A DNA stretch of 64,000 nt from GWF2-38-10 sp964527595 (GTDB lineage Bacteria > Babelota > Babeliae > Babelales > RVW-14): positions 62,001 to 126,000 of the forward strand of contig CAZGPI010000001.1 in assembly GCA_964527595.1 (NCBI GenBank), in the 5' to 3' direction. Under the pieces are notes generated by a model. It was given only the letters and a program-made list of their open reading frames with translations. It made no database searches and was not told the DNA's origin. The stretch's first letter is position 1. Each line of letters begins with the position of its first letter. The translations under genes and the position numbers were made by a program. Of the stretch, positions 36,402-45,063 are shown piece after piece.

Positions 36402-38285
36402 ATGAAAAAATTCACTTTATATTCTCGAATTGTTTTTGCGCAACTTCTGGTTGTAACAATGCCCATGGTTGCCATGGAGCAGGCTCAGACACCTGAGGTA
36501 TCAAGCTCATTGCCCACAACAGATCAAAGCCACCAATATCATTCTACCTATCTGCCAAAGGCTTCTGCGCTATCGCTTCTATGCAGTGGAAAAATTCTTG
36601 CCGACCATGAATTACCACACCAAATGATGGACCGTGTAATTTATACACTGTTTTCAGTCGAAACAAAATTTAACACATCTCCCGCCGAAATAAAGCGTTT
36701 AGAATGTGAACTTGGATCACTATTAGATGCTGGCGATTGTGTAATGAGTACGCCTATTTTGACCAACGCCGGCAGATACTGCGAAAAGCCTTTATCTGCA
36801 TGCACAGTCCCTCTAATCGATTTGCGAGAAGATATGTCAAAAATTAGGGTAGTTATTGATCGCTTGCATCAAGATGGCATGGGCACCGGATTTAATCTCG
36901 ATGAATGCGAAGACCCTGTAGCAACCCTAAGACTTCTCAATAATATTGCCGTGCAAGGAGCAAGGAGTGGCAAAGAAGATCGTCCAGTTGGAAACATAGC
37001 CGTTCTTTCAGTGGGGCATCCTAAAATTCTCGAATTTATTAATGCAAAAAATCAAGTCGACACGCTCGGCGAGCAATGGATATTTAACATATCGGTTAAC
37101 ATTGACGATGCTTTCATGGACGCATTTTCGCGTAACACAACATATATGTTACGTGATGGGAACGAAGTATTGGCGCAAGAGCTTTTGGGGCAAATGGCCA
37201 AAAGCGTATTTATCTGTGGCGATCCTGGTATTGTTTTCATAAATCGTCTTAATGAGGGCAATCCAACGCCAGGTGTTGGTGATTATATTGCCGTTGCTCC
37301 CTGTGGAGAAGTTGGGCTAGCCGCTGGAGAAAGTTGTCAGTTTGGTTATATCAACGTAGCAAAATTTCTTAATAAGGGACAAGAGCAATCTCTTGATATT
37401 GACTTTGAAAGATTAGCGCAAGCAACACGATTAATGGTAAGAGCACTCGACAATGCTTTAGAGTTAAGCATTGACAAATACGCCTGTGAGCAACAAGGAA
37501 GTATTATGAGGGCAAAACGCAAGATTGGTATTGGCATCTGCGGACTTGCCGATCTTTTCATGCTATGTAATATTTCTTATGCTGATGAACAAGCTAGAAG
37601 ATTAGCTCAAGATATTGTTGCCTTCATCAATTATACTTCAAAATTAGCATCTCATGAACTTTCAATGACAAGAGGCTCATTTGAAGCAATGGCTCTTGGA
37701 GAAGGTTGCCGATACAATAATGATCCTGGTTTTATTGAGCAACGATTTGGAAAAATTTCAACGCCTCATGTATCCACCGCAATGTGGCATGAATTATCAC
37801 AAAAAATCAGAGAAACCAAATGCTTACGAAATGCGTCGACTATTGCATTACCACCAACAGGGAGGAGTTCAATGGTCATCAATGCCTCAGCTGGAATAGA
37901 ACCACAATTTTCTTTGGTTGAAGCACGCGGGCTTAACCCTATCTTGGAAAAGGCTCTTACTGATACTGGAATAATTGATCCAAATTTAATAGAAAACATA
38001 ATGAAACTCGGCCGCATTGGTAAATTATCAGAAATTCCTGCCAGCATTCGCCATATCTTTTTAACCGCACTGGAGATATCTCCTGCGGATCACCTAGCCA
38101 TGATGGAAGCGTTACAATTAGTCGTAGACGAATCAATCTCAAAAACGGTTAATGTTTCACCAACTATCAGTGAGCCCGAAATTGTTGATATTTTTCATCA
38201 AACGTATTTACGAAAACTTAAGGGCATAACCATCTATAGAGATGGAAGCCGAAACAGTCAGCCTAAAAAGCTTGGGGATAGTTAG
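36402..38285 (+). CDS. Exported ribonucleotide-reductase homologue (class II NrdJ-like), active-site variant
   Basis: 627 residues, with a signal peptide (1-24) confirmed by AGAGGT before the ATG. The body is an RNR alpha core: the partner cysteines C134 (LSACTVP) and C312 (ESCQFG), the thiyl-radical Cys C301 and Glu E303 in A-P-C-G-E, and RNASTIALPPTGRSS for phosphate binding. The normal Asn of N-P-C-G-E is Ala here (A299). The C-terminal Cys-rich tail that reduces the active site in class II enzymes is missing; the chain ends just after YRDGSRN. An RNR outside the cytoplasm has no obvious nucleotide or reductant supply, so it may act in a host cell or have another role. Promoter at 36318. 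Confidence 0.88.
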   Translation: MKKFTLYSRIVFAQLLVVTMPMVAMEQAQTPEVSSSLPTTDQSHQYHSTYLPKASALSLLCSGKILADHELPHQMMDRVIYTLFSVETKFNTSPAEIKRLECELGSLLDAGDCVMSTPILTNAGRYCEKPLSACTVPLIDLREDMSKIRVVIDRLHQDGMGTGFNLDECEDPVATLRLLNNIAVQGARSGKEDRPVGNIAVLSVGHPKILEFINAKNQVDTLGEQWIFNISVNIDDAFMDAFSRNTTYMLRDGNEVLAQELLGQMAKSVFICGDPGIVFINRLNEGNPTPGVGDYIAVAPCGEVGLAAGESCQFGYINVAKFLNKGQEQSLDIDFERLAQATRLMVRALDNALELSIDKYACEQQGSIMRAKRKIGIGICGLADLFMLCNISYADEQARRLAQDIVAFINYTSKLASHELSMTRGSFEAMALGEGCRYNNDPGFIEQRFGKISTPHVSTAMWHELSQKIRETKCLRNASTIALPPTGRSSMVINASAGIEPQFSLVEARGLNPILEKALTDTGIIDPNLIENIMKLGRIGKLSEIPASIRHIFLTALEISPADHLAMMEALQLVVDESISKTVNVSPTISEPEIVDIFHQTYLRKLKGITIYRDGSRNSQPKKLGDS

Positions 38286-38343
38286 CATTGGCTGCAAAGC
38301 CTAAGACGTTATTCAACGTTCTTCAAGCCAGATTCTATGACGG

Positions 38344-38796
38344 CTAAGAATGCCTTTTTACTGCCTGAATCATCTCTTCTAGTGCCCGTAAAAAATGAGA
38401 GCGGTCACGCGTGGAAAAAGTGGCATTATAACTTGGAGCTATTTCTGTTTCACGTAAATAAGCACGTAAGTCACGCATTGCTTTTGCATTTCCTATATTA
38501 TTATTATTAAAAATTTTGCCCTTTGGGCTCACGGCACTTACACCCTTTTTTAGGCACCGATCTGCCAGCAAGATATCTTCAGTAACCACAATATCACCAA
38601 TCTCTATATGTTCGCTAATCCAATTATCTGCGGCATCTGGATCAGACTCAACCTGTATTTTATGCACGTTTTTATTAACGACTATATTAAGACGACTATT
38701 GCTTACTAAGTAAACCTGTAAGTTATGCCGCATGGCCACTCGAAAAACTTCTTCTTTTACGGGGCAAGCATCGGCATCTACGTAAATAATTAACAT
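38344..38796 (-). CDS. DUF188 (YaiI/YqxD, UPF0178) protein
   Basis: 150 residues with the family start IYVDADACPVK, the strand-helix VVTEDILLADRCLKKG and the C-terminal MRDLRAYLRE helix. PIN-like nuclease fold is proposed for the family; function is unknown. Soluble and cytoplasmic. Stands alone between the RNR-like gene and the tRNA genes. Confidence 0.9.
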   Translation of the reverse strand: MLIIYVDADACPVKEEVFRVAMRHNLQVYLVSNSRLNIVVNKNVHKIQVESDPDAADNWISEHIEIGDIVVTEDILLADRCLKKGVSAVSPKGKIFNNNNIGNAKAMRDLRAYLRETEIAPSYNATFSTRDRSHFLRALEEMIQAVKRHS

Positions 38797-39073
38797 TCAT
38801 AAACTTTCTAATTATAAAAACGTTATTTTTAAATTAATATCATTTTTGTAAAACAACTCGGCAAAAAAAACAATGTGTATATTTTTGCTATGACCAGAGG
38901 CCATCGATCTCTTATTCACAATACAACAAAAGAAGAGCGTATCATGCTGCGCAAAGAATGAGCCCATGAGAAGTCAGAGGCATTACATACTATTCCGCGT
39001 TTTTTCTGTTTTCATACTGCAAGAGCATTGTTATGATATCCTGAACCAGACGAAGCTGCGTAGCAGCGAAGAT

Positions 39074-39150
39074 TGGCGTCCCCAAGGGGATTTGAACCCC
39101 TGTTACTAGAATGAAAATCTAGTGTCCTGACCAGGCTAGACGATGGGGAC
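39074..39150 (-). tRNA. tRNA-Glu (anticodon TTC)
   Basis: Read on the minus strand: acceptor GTCCCC pairs with GGGGAC, with G73 and an encoded CCA at the 3' end. The anticodon stem CTAGA/TCTAG holds a loop TTTTCAT with TTC. The T-arm GGGGTTCAAATCCCC is intact. 77 bases including CCA. Confidence 0.97.
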
Positions 39151-39169
39151 GCATTTGTTCTGTAAAATA

Positions 39170-39245
39170 TGGTGAGCCGCGTTGGAATCGAACCAACGAC
39201 CCACAGCTTAAAAGGCTGTTGCTCTACCAACTGAGCTAGCGGCTC
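39170..39245 (-). tRNA. tRNA-Lys (anticodon TTT)
   Basis: Minus strand: acceptor GAGCCGC pairs with GCGGCTC, followed by A73 and encoded CCA. The anticodon stem ACAGC/GCTGT holds loop CTTTTAA with TTT. T-arm with GGTTCGA is intact. 76 bases. It lies 19 bases upstream of tRNA-Glu, likely one transcript. Confidence 0.97.
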
Positions 39246-39325
39246 GTGAATTTCACGCGAACATGCACAAAATTTATAGAAATAAGTCTTTTATGTCAAG
39301 TTTAAATCATTGAATTCGCGTTTTA

Positions 39326-40687
39326 TTACAAAAAACGGCTACAAATAAAGCAATAAATCAAAACACCCAGAATATCCATAAGGGTCGCCAAAAAAGGCGT
39401 TGCCGAGTGCGCCGGATCGATGCCAAGCCGTTCAAGCATAATCGGAATGAACGCGCCCATCAAAATTGATGTAATGACAATCAAAAACAACGAAAAACTT
39501 ATAACAACGGCATACAATAAGGAATGTGCGGTAAAAAAGACCCGCATAAAGCTTACAGCCGCCAATATAGTTGCCATAATTAATGACATGCCAAATTCAC
39601 GAATCAAGATTTTAACGCCATTTTGACGAGTAATTTCTTTTGTCGTCAGACCACGAATAACAAGCGTTGCCGACTGGTTTCCAGCATTGCCACCAGTTCC
39701 AACAAGCATAGTTAAAAAGAAAGTAATAATTGCGTACTGATTGAGTAAGGCACCATAATTTGAAAGAATAAGACTTGAAAAGCTTTGTAACAACAACAAG
39801 CCAATAAGCCAGGGTAGGCGCTGACGAATAAGGATCCACCACGGCGTGGCGAAATAGCTGTGTTCCATGGGAGACAATCCAGACATCTTGTAAACGTCTT
39901 CACTGCCTTCTTCCCTAATAATCTCATAAACATCATCGGCCGTTATTATGCCTAAAAAGTGATGCTCTTTATCGACTACCGGTGCACAAACCAATTCATA
40001 ATGTTCCATCTGGTTAACAATATCTTCCTGGTCTTCATCCACATATACAAGCAGTTCGTTTTTTTCCATGATTCTTGCAAGAACAATATCGGGCTTACTG
40101 AGAACTAATTTATCGAGCGTTATAAAGCCAACCACAATATTTTCGGCATTTGTTACATAGATACGATGCATAATTTCTTGTGTTGGGCTTAAGCGTTGCA
40201 ATAACTCAATGGTTCGCTTAACGGTAAAATTGTCTTGCAATGTGACCACATCGCTCCGCATACGTCCGCCAGCGGATGATGGGTCGAAACTCAGTAACGA
40301 TATGATCTGGTTGCGCTGCTTTGAATGGAGTAGCTTAAGATATTTCTCTAAATCTTCATCTGAAAGATAATCGAATAAATCGGTCAATTTATCTACTGGC
40401 AGGTCCTTTAGGATGATCGCTGCCGCTTCGCTGTCAAGATTAACCAGCAGATTTGCTTGAACATCTTCAGGTATTTTTTCAAACACCTTAACACCAAGTT
40501 CAAGCGGCAATTTTTTAAACAATTTAATCTGATATCCAAACTCCAATTGACCAATAAGCATGGCAACGTCGGCCGGATGTTGTTGAAGCAATATGTGCCA
40601 CAAGTCTTTCCCGAGCCCAGAGTCTTCACTGATAATTGTCTCTATATTATTTTCTATCTGTAGAAGGATTTTTTTTATTAACAGCAT
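39326..40687 (-). CDS. mgtE: Magnesium transporter MgtE
   Basis: 453 residues: N-terminal superhelical domain (MgtE_N), two CBS domains (about 140-265) that sense Mg2+, and five C-terminal transmembrane helices. The pore motif GTGGNAGNQSATLVIRGL and DPAHSATPFLATLMDI are intact. ATG at 40687 has AAGG six bases ahead; an in-frame GTG six bases upstream is not favoured. Divergent from the RluD-family gene. Confidence 0.96.
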   Translation of the reverse strand: MLLIKKILLQIENNIETIISEDSGLGKDLWHILLQQHPADVAMLIGQLEFGYQIKLFKKLPLELGVKVFEKIPEDVQANLLVNLDSEAAAIILKDLPVDKLTDLFDYLSDEDLEKYLKLLHSKQRNQIISLLSFDPSSAGGRMRSDVVTLQDNFTVKRTIELLQRLSPTQEIMHRIYVTNAENIVVGFITLDKLVLSKPDIVLARIMEKNELLVYVDEDQEDIVNQMEHYELVCAPVVDKEHHFLGIITADDVYEIIREEGSEDVYKMSGLSPMEHSYFATPWWILIRQRLPWLIGLLLLQSFSSLILSNYGALLNQYAIITFFLTMLVGTGGNAGNQSATLVIRGLTTKEITRQNGVKILIREFGMSLIMATILAAVSFMRVFFTAHSLLYAVVISFSLFLIVITSILMGAFIPIMLERLGIDPAHSATPFLATLMDILGVLIYCFICSRFL

Positions 40688-40814
40688 CTTCACCCTTCCG
40701 GATCAAAAAACGTTTTACCCTACCACCCAATTGACTTAAATCTACTGGAAAATATACTATAAGAGAATGGTTCCTTTATATTATCCCTATTTTAGCAGAA
40801 ATTAAAGATTTATC

Positions 40815-41741
40815 ATGAATGGCAAAACAGAAAAACTTATATGCACCGTCGATCATATTGGCTCGCGTTTAGATAAATTCATCTTTACCAATTTTCCCGA
40901 TTATTCGCGCACCTATTTTCATGACCTTATTCAAGATGGCCATATCACCGTAAATGACAAACCGGCCGCTAAACCAAGCTATACATTAAAAGCTGACGAT
41001 GTTATCTCAATCACGTTCCCACCGGTCAAAGCATATGACCTCACCCCAAAAAAAGTTGATTTTGAAGTAATCGATGTCCAACCAGATTTTATCGTTATCA
41101 ATAAACCTGCCGGCCTTGTTGTTCATGCTAGTGACAGCAATAAAGACGAAGTCTCCTTGGTAAATGGCCTCCTTTATTATTTTCAAGAACTCAAGGATCT
41201 TCTTGTTGGTACCGATGATTACCGTCCCGGGATTGTTCATCGTATCGACCGCGACACATCTGGGCTCCTTATTGTTGCGCGAACGCAAAAAGGTCAAATT
41301 GCACTCAGCAAGATGTTTCACGACCGCTACATTCACAAAACCTATCTTGCTGTTGTTGAAGGACACTCGCCACACGATGGACGTATTACACTATCAATTG
41401 GACGCGACGCAAAAGAACGACACAAAATGTCGCACGCTGGCATATGCAGCCGCGACGCTTTAACCAACTACTCAACACTTGCATATTACCCAGAAAATTC
41501 ATTAATAGCGGCCAATATCATTACCGGTCGCACACATCAGATAAGAGTTCACTTTTCAGCCATCGGTCACCCGCTCGTTGGCGACCAAACATATGGCAAA
41601 AAAAGCCACTTTATCAGTCGCCAAGCGCTCCATGCTTGGAACATGTCCTTTACATATCAGGGCAAGGAATATACCTATCGATGCCCAATGCCTCAGGACA
41701 TGAAGCTTTTGGTTGAAAAATTAAAAACACTTCCTATATAA
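40815..41741 (+). CDS. rluD: RluD-family 23S rRNA pseudouridine synthase
   Basis: 308 residues: an S4-like N-terminal RNA-binding domain (SRLDKFIFTNF, then DGHITVNDK) and a pseudouridine synthase domain with the catalytic Asp in HRIDRDTSGLL. Converts U to pseudouridine in 23S rRNA. RluC and RluD are hard to separate from sequence; length and motif fit RluD. Length is normal. Confidence 0.88.
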   Translation: MNGKTEKLICTVDHIGSRLDKFIFTNFPDYSRTYFHDLIQDGHITVNDKPAAKPSYTLKADDVISITFPPVKAYDLTPKKVDFEVIDVQPDFIVINKPAGLVVHASDSNKDEVSLVNGLLYYFQELKDLLVGTDDYRPGIVHRIDRDTSGLLIVARTQKGQIALSKMFHDRYIHKTYLAVVEGHSPHDGRITLSIGRDAKERHKMSHAGICSRDALTNYSTLAYYPENSLIAANIITGRTHQIRVHFSAIGHPLVGDQTYGKKSHFISRQALHAWNMSFTYQGKEYTYRCPMPQDMKLLVEKLKTLPI

Positions 41742-41783
41742 AAAACAAAATCACGAAATCCAAGCTCTTTTTAGGAATTTATC

Positions 41784-42314
41784 ATGTTCAAACGTTTGCA
41801 TACTGTTATTTTCGTTAGCCTTTTTCTCATCACTACTACACCAATAATGATTAATGCTATGCCTTCGGCATCACCGGCGTCATCAAAAGGTGCTGCTGCC
41901 TCAATTACAAAGGGCGTATTAAGCGTCATCGTTGCTGGTGGCTTTAATATGAACACCCAAGATGAAAATGGAAGCTCGCCATTGCATTATGCGGTGCGCA
42001 CGTCCCCACTTCCTGTTTTTAAAATAATTCTTGAGAGCGGAATTAACGTCGATCTTATAGATAAAAATGGCCAAACAGCTCTGCATCTTGCTGTAATTGC
42101 CAACGAATTAAAAAGGGTTGACGATCTCCTTCGCCATGGAGCTCGCGTTGACATTAAAGATAACGACGGTAAAGATGCTCTTTATTACAGTCACGGGGAA
42201 GTGAGACTCCTTATTCAGCAATATGTTGATGTTTCACCGCACGATATTGTTATCACTTTTCCAGAAGATTACCCGCCTATTGCCGACGATTCCCGTGGTT
42301 GTATTGTACAATAA
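41784..42314 (+). CDS. Exported ankyrin-repeat protein ending in a CaaX box
   Basis: 176 residues. Signal peptide (1-25, cleavage near MINA|M), then about three ankyrin units from residue 55: DENGSSPLHYAV, DKNGQTALHLAV and DNDGKDALYYS. The chain ends C-I-V-Q, a CaaX box (Cys, two aliphatics, Gln) that eukaryotic farnesyltransferase would accept. AGGAA precedes the ATG. The next gene, seven bases on, is also exported, ankyrin-bearing and ends C-S-V-Q. Confidence 0.85.
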   Translation: MFKRLHTVIFVSLFLITTTPIMINAMPSASPASSKGAAASITKGVLSVIVAGGFNMNTQDENGSSPLHYAVRTSPLPVFKIILESGINVDLIDKNGQTALHLAVIANELKRVDDLLRHGARVDIKDNDGKDALYYSHGEVRLLIQQYVDVSPHDIVITFPEDYPPIADDSRGCIVQ

Positions 42315-42321
42315 TTAGTTA

Positions 42322-43482
42322 ATGGGGTTTACAATGTTCAGATTTTCACGCGCCAACGTTATCAGCACAGCCTTATTCATCATTTCAATGTTGGCTTTTC
42401 TAAGTGCAATGGAATCCCAGGATCCAAGAATTCCAGATTATATTCTTGCCGAAGACAATATGTTTGCTCTGGCGCGTTCTTTTTACCCAGAATTTTGTCC
42501 AAAATCAACAATGGTTGATTTTATGCGCATAACAGAATCGCTTGCCGAAAAATCAACCGCCCTGGCAACAACTGAAGCTCAACGGCTTCTTGCTCGGCTA
42601 ATCACAAAGCCAGAACAAATTGAACGAGTTGCGCACCCCGCCGACCCACAATATGCTCTTGATATTCGCATACATCACCCAGCACTGTTTGCCGCGGCCA
42701 TTGGAAATGGTTATTTAATTGAGTTTATTGGACTAGAAACAATTCCGCTTAATAATTTCATCAATCCATATAATGGCCTTTCGGTTTTTCATTATGCTGC
42801 TTACTACAATCAACCAGGCATGTCATGGTATCTTGCAACAATAGATGCCCTCGAACGAGAAGAACCAATTGACTTAGATATTATGGATGGCCAAAGCAAT
42901 ACTCAACTTCATATCGCCGCAAAACAAGGTCATGCTCATTATGTGAGGCAAGCGCTGATAACCGGAGCCCGAGCCAATGCGCGTAATGGCACCGGCCAAA
43001 CACCATTTGCGCTAGCCGCCAATGAAGAAACACGCAACGTTATAACTGAACATCTTCAGAGTCTTACGAGTGGCGATCAAAGCAAAAAAAACGCCTTTGC
43101 GACAGGAAACACATCTCGAGATATGGCTTTTATTCGCGCAATTGAAATAAGTGCAACGGACCAGGAAGCGACAATAAAGACAGAAAAGCTCTTGAAACAA
43201 CACGACCTTAACGTCAACGCTCAGGATATTAATGGGTGCACCGCTTTACATTTGGCTGCAAAAAAGAATTTTGAATCAACATATCAGTGCCTCCTTAAAC
43301 GAAAAGATATCAATATTAACGCCCGAGACAATGAAAATCACACAGCCAAAGACTATGGCCTAGAAGAAACAAGACAAGACGTCGCTACAGGGCTGGTTAA
43401 CGTACAAACGCAAACAGATCAAGAGACAGACATTCCGCAAATTGATGACCTTCAAGAGCTCGTTGTGTGTTCTGTCCAATAG
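42322..43482 (+). CDS. Exported ankyrin-repeat protein ending in a CaaX box, larger partner
   Basis: 386 residues, with a signal peptide (hydrophobic 12-28, then SAME). The start codon is uncertain: an in-frame ATG at 42334 has GGGG before it, and neither site is strong. At least three ankyrin units are seen: YNGLSVFHYAAYYN near 150, QSNTQLHIAAKQGHAHYVRQAL near 200, and INGCTALHLAAKKN near 310, the rest being divergent. The last four residues are C-S-V-Q, again a CaaX box. Co-transcribed with 41784-42314, seven bases downstream. Confidence 0.85.
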   Translation: MGFTMFRFSRANVISTALFIISMLAFLSAMESQDPRIPDYILAEDNMFALARSFYPEFCPKSTMVDFMRITESLAEKSTALATTEAQRLLARLITKPEQIERVAHPADPQYALDIRIHHPALFAAAIGNGYLIEFIGLETIPLNNFINPYNGLSVFHYAAYYNQPGMSWYLATIDALEREEPIDLDIMDGQSNTQLHIAAKQGHAHYVRQALITGARANARNGTGQTPFALAANEETRNVITEHLQSLTSGDQSKKNAFATGNTSRDMAFIRAIEISATDQEATIKTEKLLKQHDLNVNAQDINGCTALHLAAKKNFESTYQCLLKRKDININARDNENHTAKDYGLEETRQDVATGLVNVQTQTDQETDIPQIDDLQELVVCSVQ

Positions 43483-43527
43483 ATTAATTGAATAAAAAAA
43501 CAACCGGACAAGAGTCCCAAATAAGTT

Positions 43528-43556
43528 TTGACTTTTATTTAAAAAAGCGGCAAAAT
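43528..43556 (+). promoter_or_regulatory. Possible promoter of rpmA
   Basis: TTGACT (43528-43533) and CAAAAT (43551-43556) separated by 17 bases. About 145 bases of untranslated leader follow before rpmA, containing an isolated AAGGAG with no start codon placed after it. Confidence 0.35.
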
Positions 43557-43701
43557 GTAATCGTTATTTACTAGATTAATTAAGGAGAACTCGTATTTTT
43601 CTGCCTAAAACGCACAAAAATCAGCTTCTGGGTTAAAAGTAATGAGAAAATTAGGAAAAACGGGTTATTTCATTCTAAATAATAAGCAGTAAGGATTTAG
43701 C

Positions 43702-43965
43702 ATGGCAACGAGTAAAGGTGGCGGTTCTACAAGTAACGGCCGCGATAGTCAAAGCAAACGTCTTGGTTGCAAGCGTTTTGATGGTCAAATCGTAAATTGT
43801 GGCACCATTTTGGTACGTCAACGTGGAACAAGACATCATCCAGGTAAGAATGTTAAGCGTGGAAGCGACGATACATTATTTGCAGTGGCCAATGGCATTG
43901 TTAAATATCATTCAGGATTAAAAGGAAGAAGGTTTGTTTCTATTTTTCCAGCAGAAGCAAACTAA
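43702..43965 (+). CDS. rpmA: 50S ribosomal protein bL27
   Basis: 87 residues with the standard N-terminus MATSKGGGSTSNGRDSQSKRLG and RGTRHHPGKNV. Part of the large subunit near the peptidyl transferase centre. TAAGGA precedes the ATG. Its usual upstream partner rplU (bL21) is not in the window. The region upstream has a long leader. Confidence 0.98.
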   Translation: MATSKGGGSTSNGRDSQSKRLGCKRFDGQIVNCGTILVRQRGTRHHPGKNVKRGSDDTLFAVANGIVKYHSGLKGRRFVSIFPAEAN

Positions 43966-44020
43966 TTAGGTGAGAGATAGAAGAGTAGTGAATAATTAAG
44001 TCATTTTTTGTGGAGAGACG

Positions 44021-44935
44021 ATGCAATTTACAACCGAGTCTGTAAAATATCGCTTTGATTTTTTGAAGTTACGTTATGTATGGCTAGTTGTTTCAATTGC
44101 ATATTTGGTTGTCGGCATCGGCGCTTATGTAATGTTCGGTGGTTTTAAATACCACATCGACTTTACTGGTGGAGCCGAAATCCGTCTTTCTTTTGAAAAA
44201 TCTGTCGATATTGTCCAACTTCGCGCAGTTATCGGTGAAGGTGGCTGGAAAGACTCAGTTATCCAAGAAACGGGAACAGACAAGCGCGACTTTATGATCC
44301 GCTTGGGTGGCGATCTTGATGCTAACCTCGAACCAAAAATCGTTGAGGCTTTAAAGACCGGCATTGCTGGCAATAAAGCAACAATCGTAGGCATGTCCAA
44401 GGTTGGCGCCGAAGTTCGATCTGAAACAACGTGGAATGCAATAAAGGCTGTTTTATTAGCCATGTTGATTCTGTTGCTTTACATTGCCATTCGCTTTGAG
44501 TTTCGCTTTGGTTTAGGGGCTGTGGTTGCCTTGGCTCACGATCTTTTGGCAATCCTTGCGTTCTTAGTTTTAACCAGAACACAGGTGTCGTTGGATGTTT
44601 TGGCCGCCATGATGGCTATTCTGGGATATTCAGTCCATGATACCATCGTTATTTTTAGCAGAATACGAGAAAACATGAAAAAGTTGCCGAATCTATCTGA
44701 ATATGATATTGTCAACTTGAGTATTAATCAAACATTGAGTCGTACTCTTCTGACTAGTTTTGCAACATTGCTTTCGGTTGTTGCCATTTTGATTCTAGGT
44801 GGAGAAACGTTACGCGGCTTGTCACTCATTATGTTTGTCGGTATAATCGTTGGTACTTATTCATCGATTTACATTGCAAGTCCTGTAATGTTGGCTGCTC
44901 GAGCAAAAAAACAAGCAAAAATTGAATCGGTATAA
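44021..44935 (+). CDS. secF: Protein translocase subunit SecF
   Basis: 304 residues: six transmembrane helices with a large periplasmic loop after the first. Motifs: the FTGGAEIRLSF loop after TM1, and GYSVHDTIVIFSRIRE (GYSxxDTIVxFDR-type) before the last helices. Works with SecD to use the proton or ion gradient to finish Sec export. secD is not in the window. The gene fits an organism with many exported proteins. Confidence 0.96.
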   Translation: MQFTTESVKYRFDFLKLRYVWLVVSIAYLVVGIGAYVMFGGFKYHIDFTGGAEIRLSFEKSVDIVQLRAVIGEGGWKDSVIQETGTDKRDFMIRLGGDLDANLEPKIVEALKTGIAGNKATIVGMSKVGAEVRSETTWNAIKAVLLAMLILLLYIAIRFEFRFGLGAVVALAHDLLAILAFLVLTRTQVSLDVLAAMMAILGYSVHDTIVIFSRIRENMKKLPNLSEYDIVNLSINQTLSRTLLTSFATLLSVVAILILGGETLRGLSLIMFVGIIVGTYSSIYIASPVMLAARAKKQAKIESV

Positions 44936-44976
44936 AGAAGCGAACATTCTCTTCCCCAAAAAATCCTTGTCCTTTT

Positions 44977-45014
44977 GAGTAAGCTGTTATCGTAATTGAT
45001 TTGCTTACTCTTTT
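44977..45014 (+). terminator. Hairpin after secF, ahead of rho
   Basis: GAGTAAGC (44977-44984) and GCTTACTC (45003-45010) are exact complements around an 18-base loop, followed by TTTT. A terminator for secF or a leader structure for rho. Confidence 0.5.
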
Positions 45015-45063
45015 ACAAATTGTTTAATGTCATCTTTCTTAACCTCTTAACATTTTTAATATT

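Noticed and set aside
36402..36480. Later start codon that would make the RNR-like protein cytoplasmic
   Set aside because: The internal ATGs have no ribosome site, whereas the first ATG has AGAGGT at good spacing and a consensus promoter.
39043..39063. Terminator after the tRNA genes
   Set aside because: A short GCTGC/GCAGC stem is present but no T-run follows it on the minus strand.
43575..43701. Possible leader peptide before rpmA
   Set aside because: A good AAGGAG is present but no ATG, GTG or TTG lies at the right distance, and no recognisable protein is encoded.
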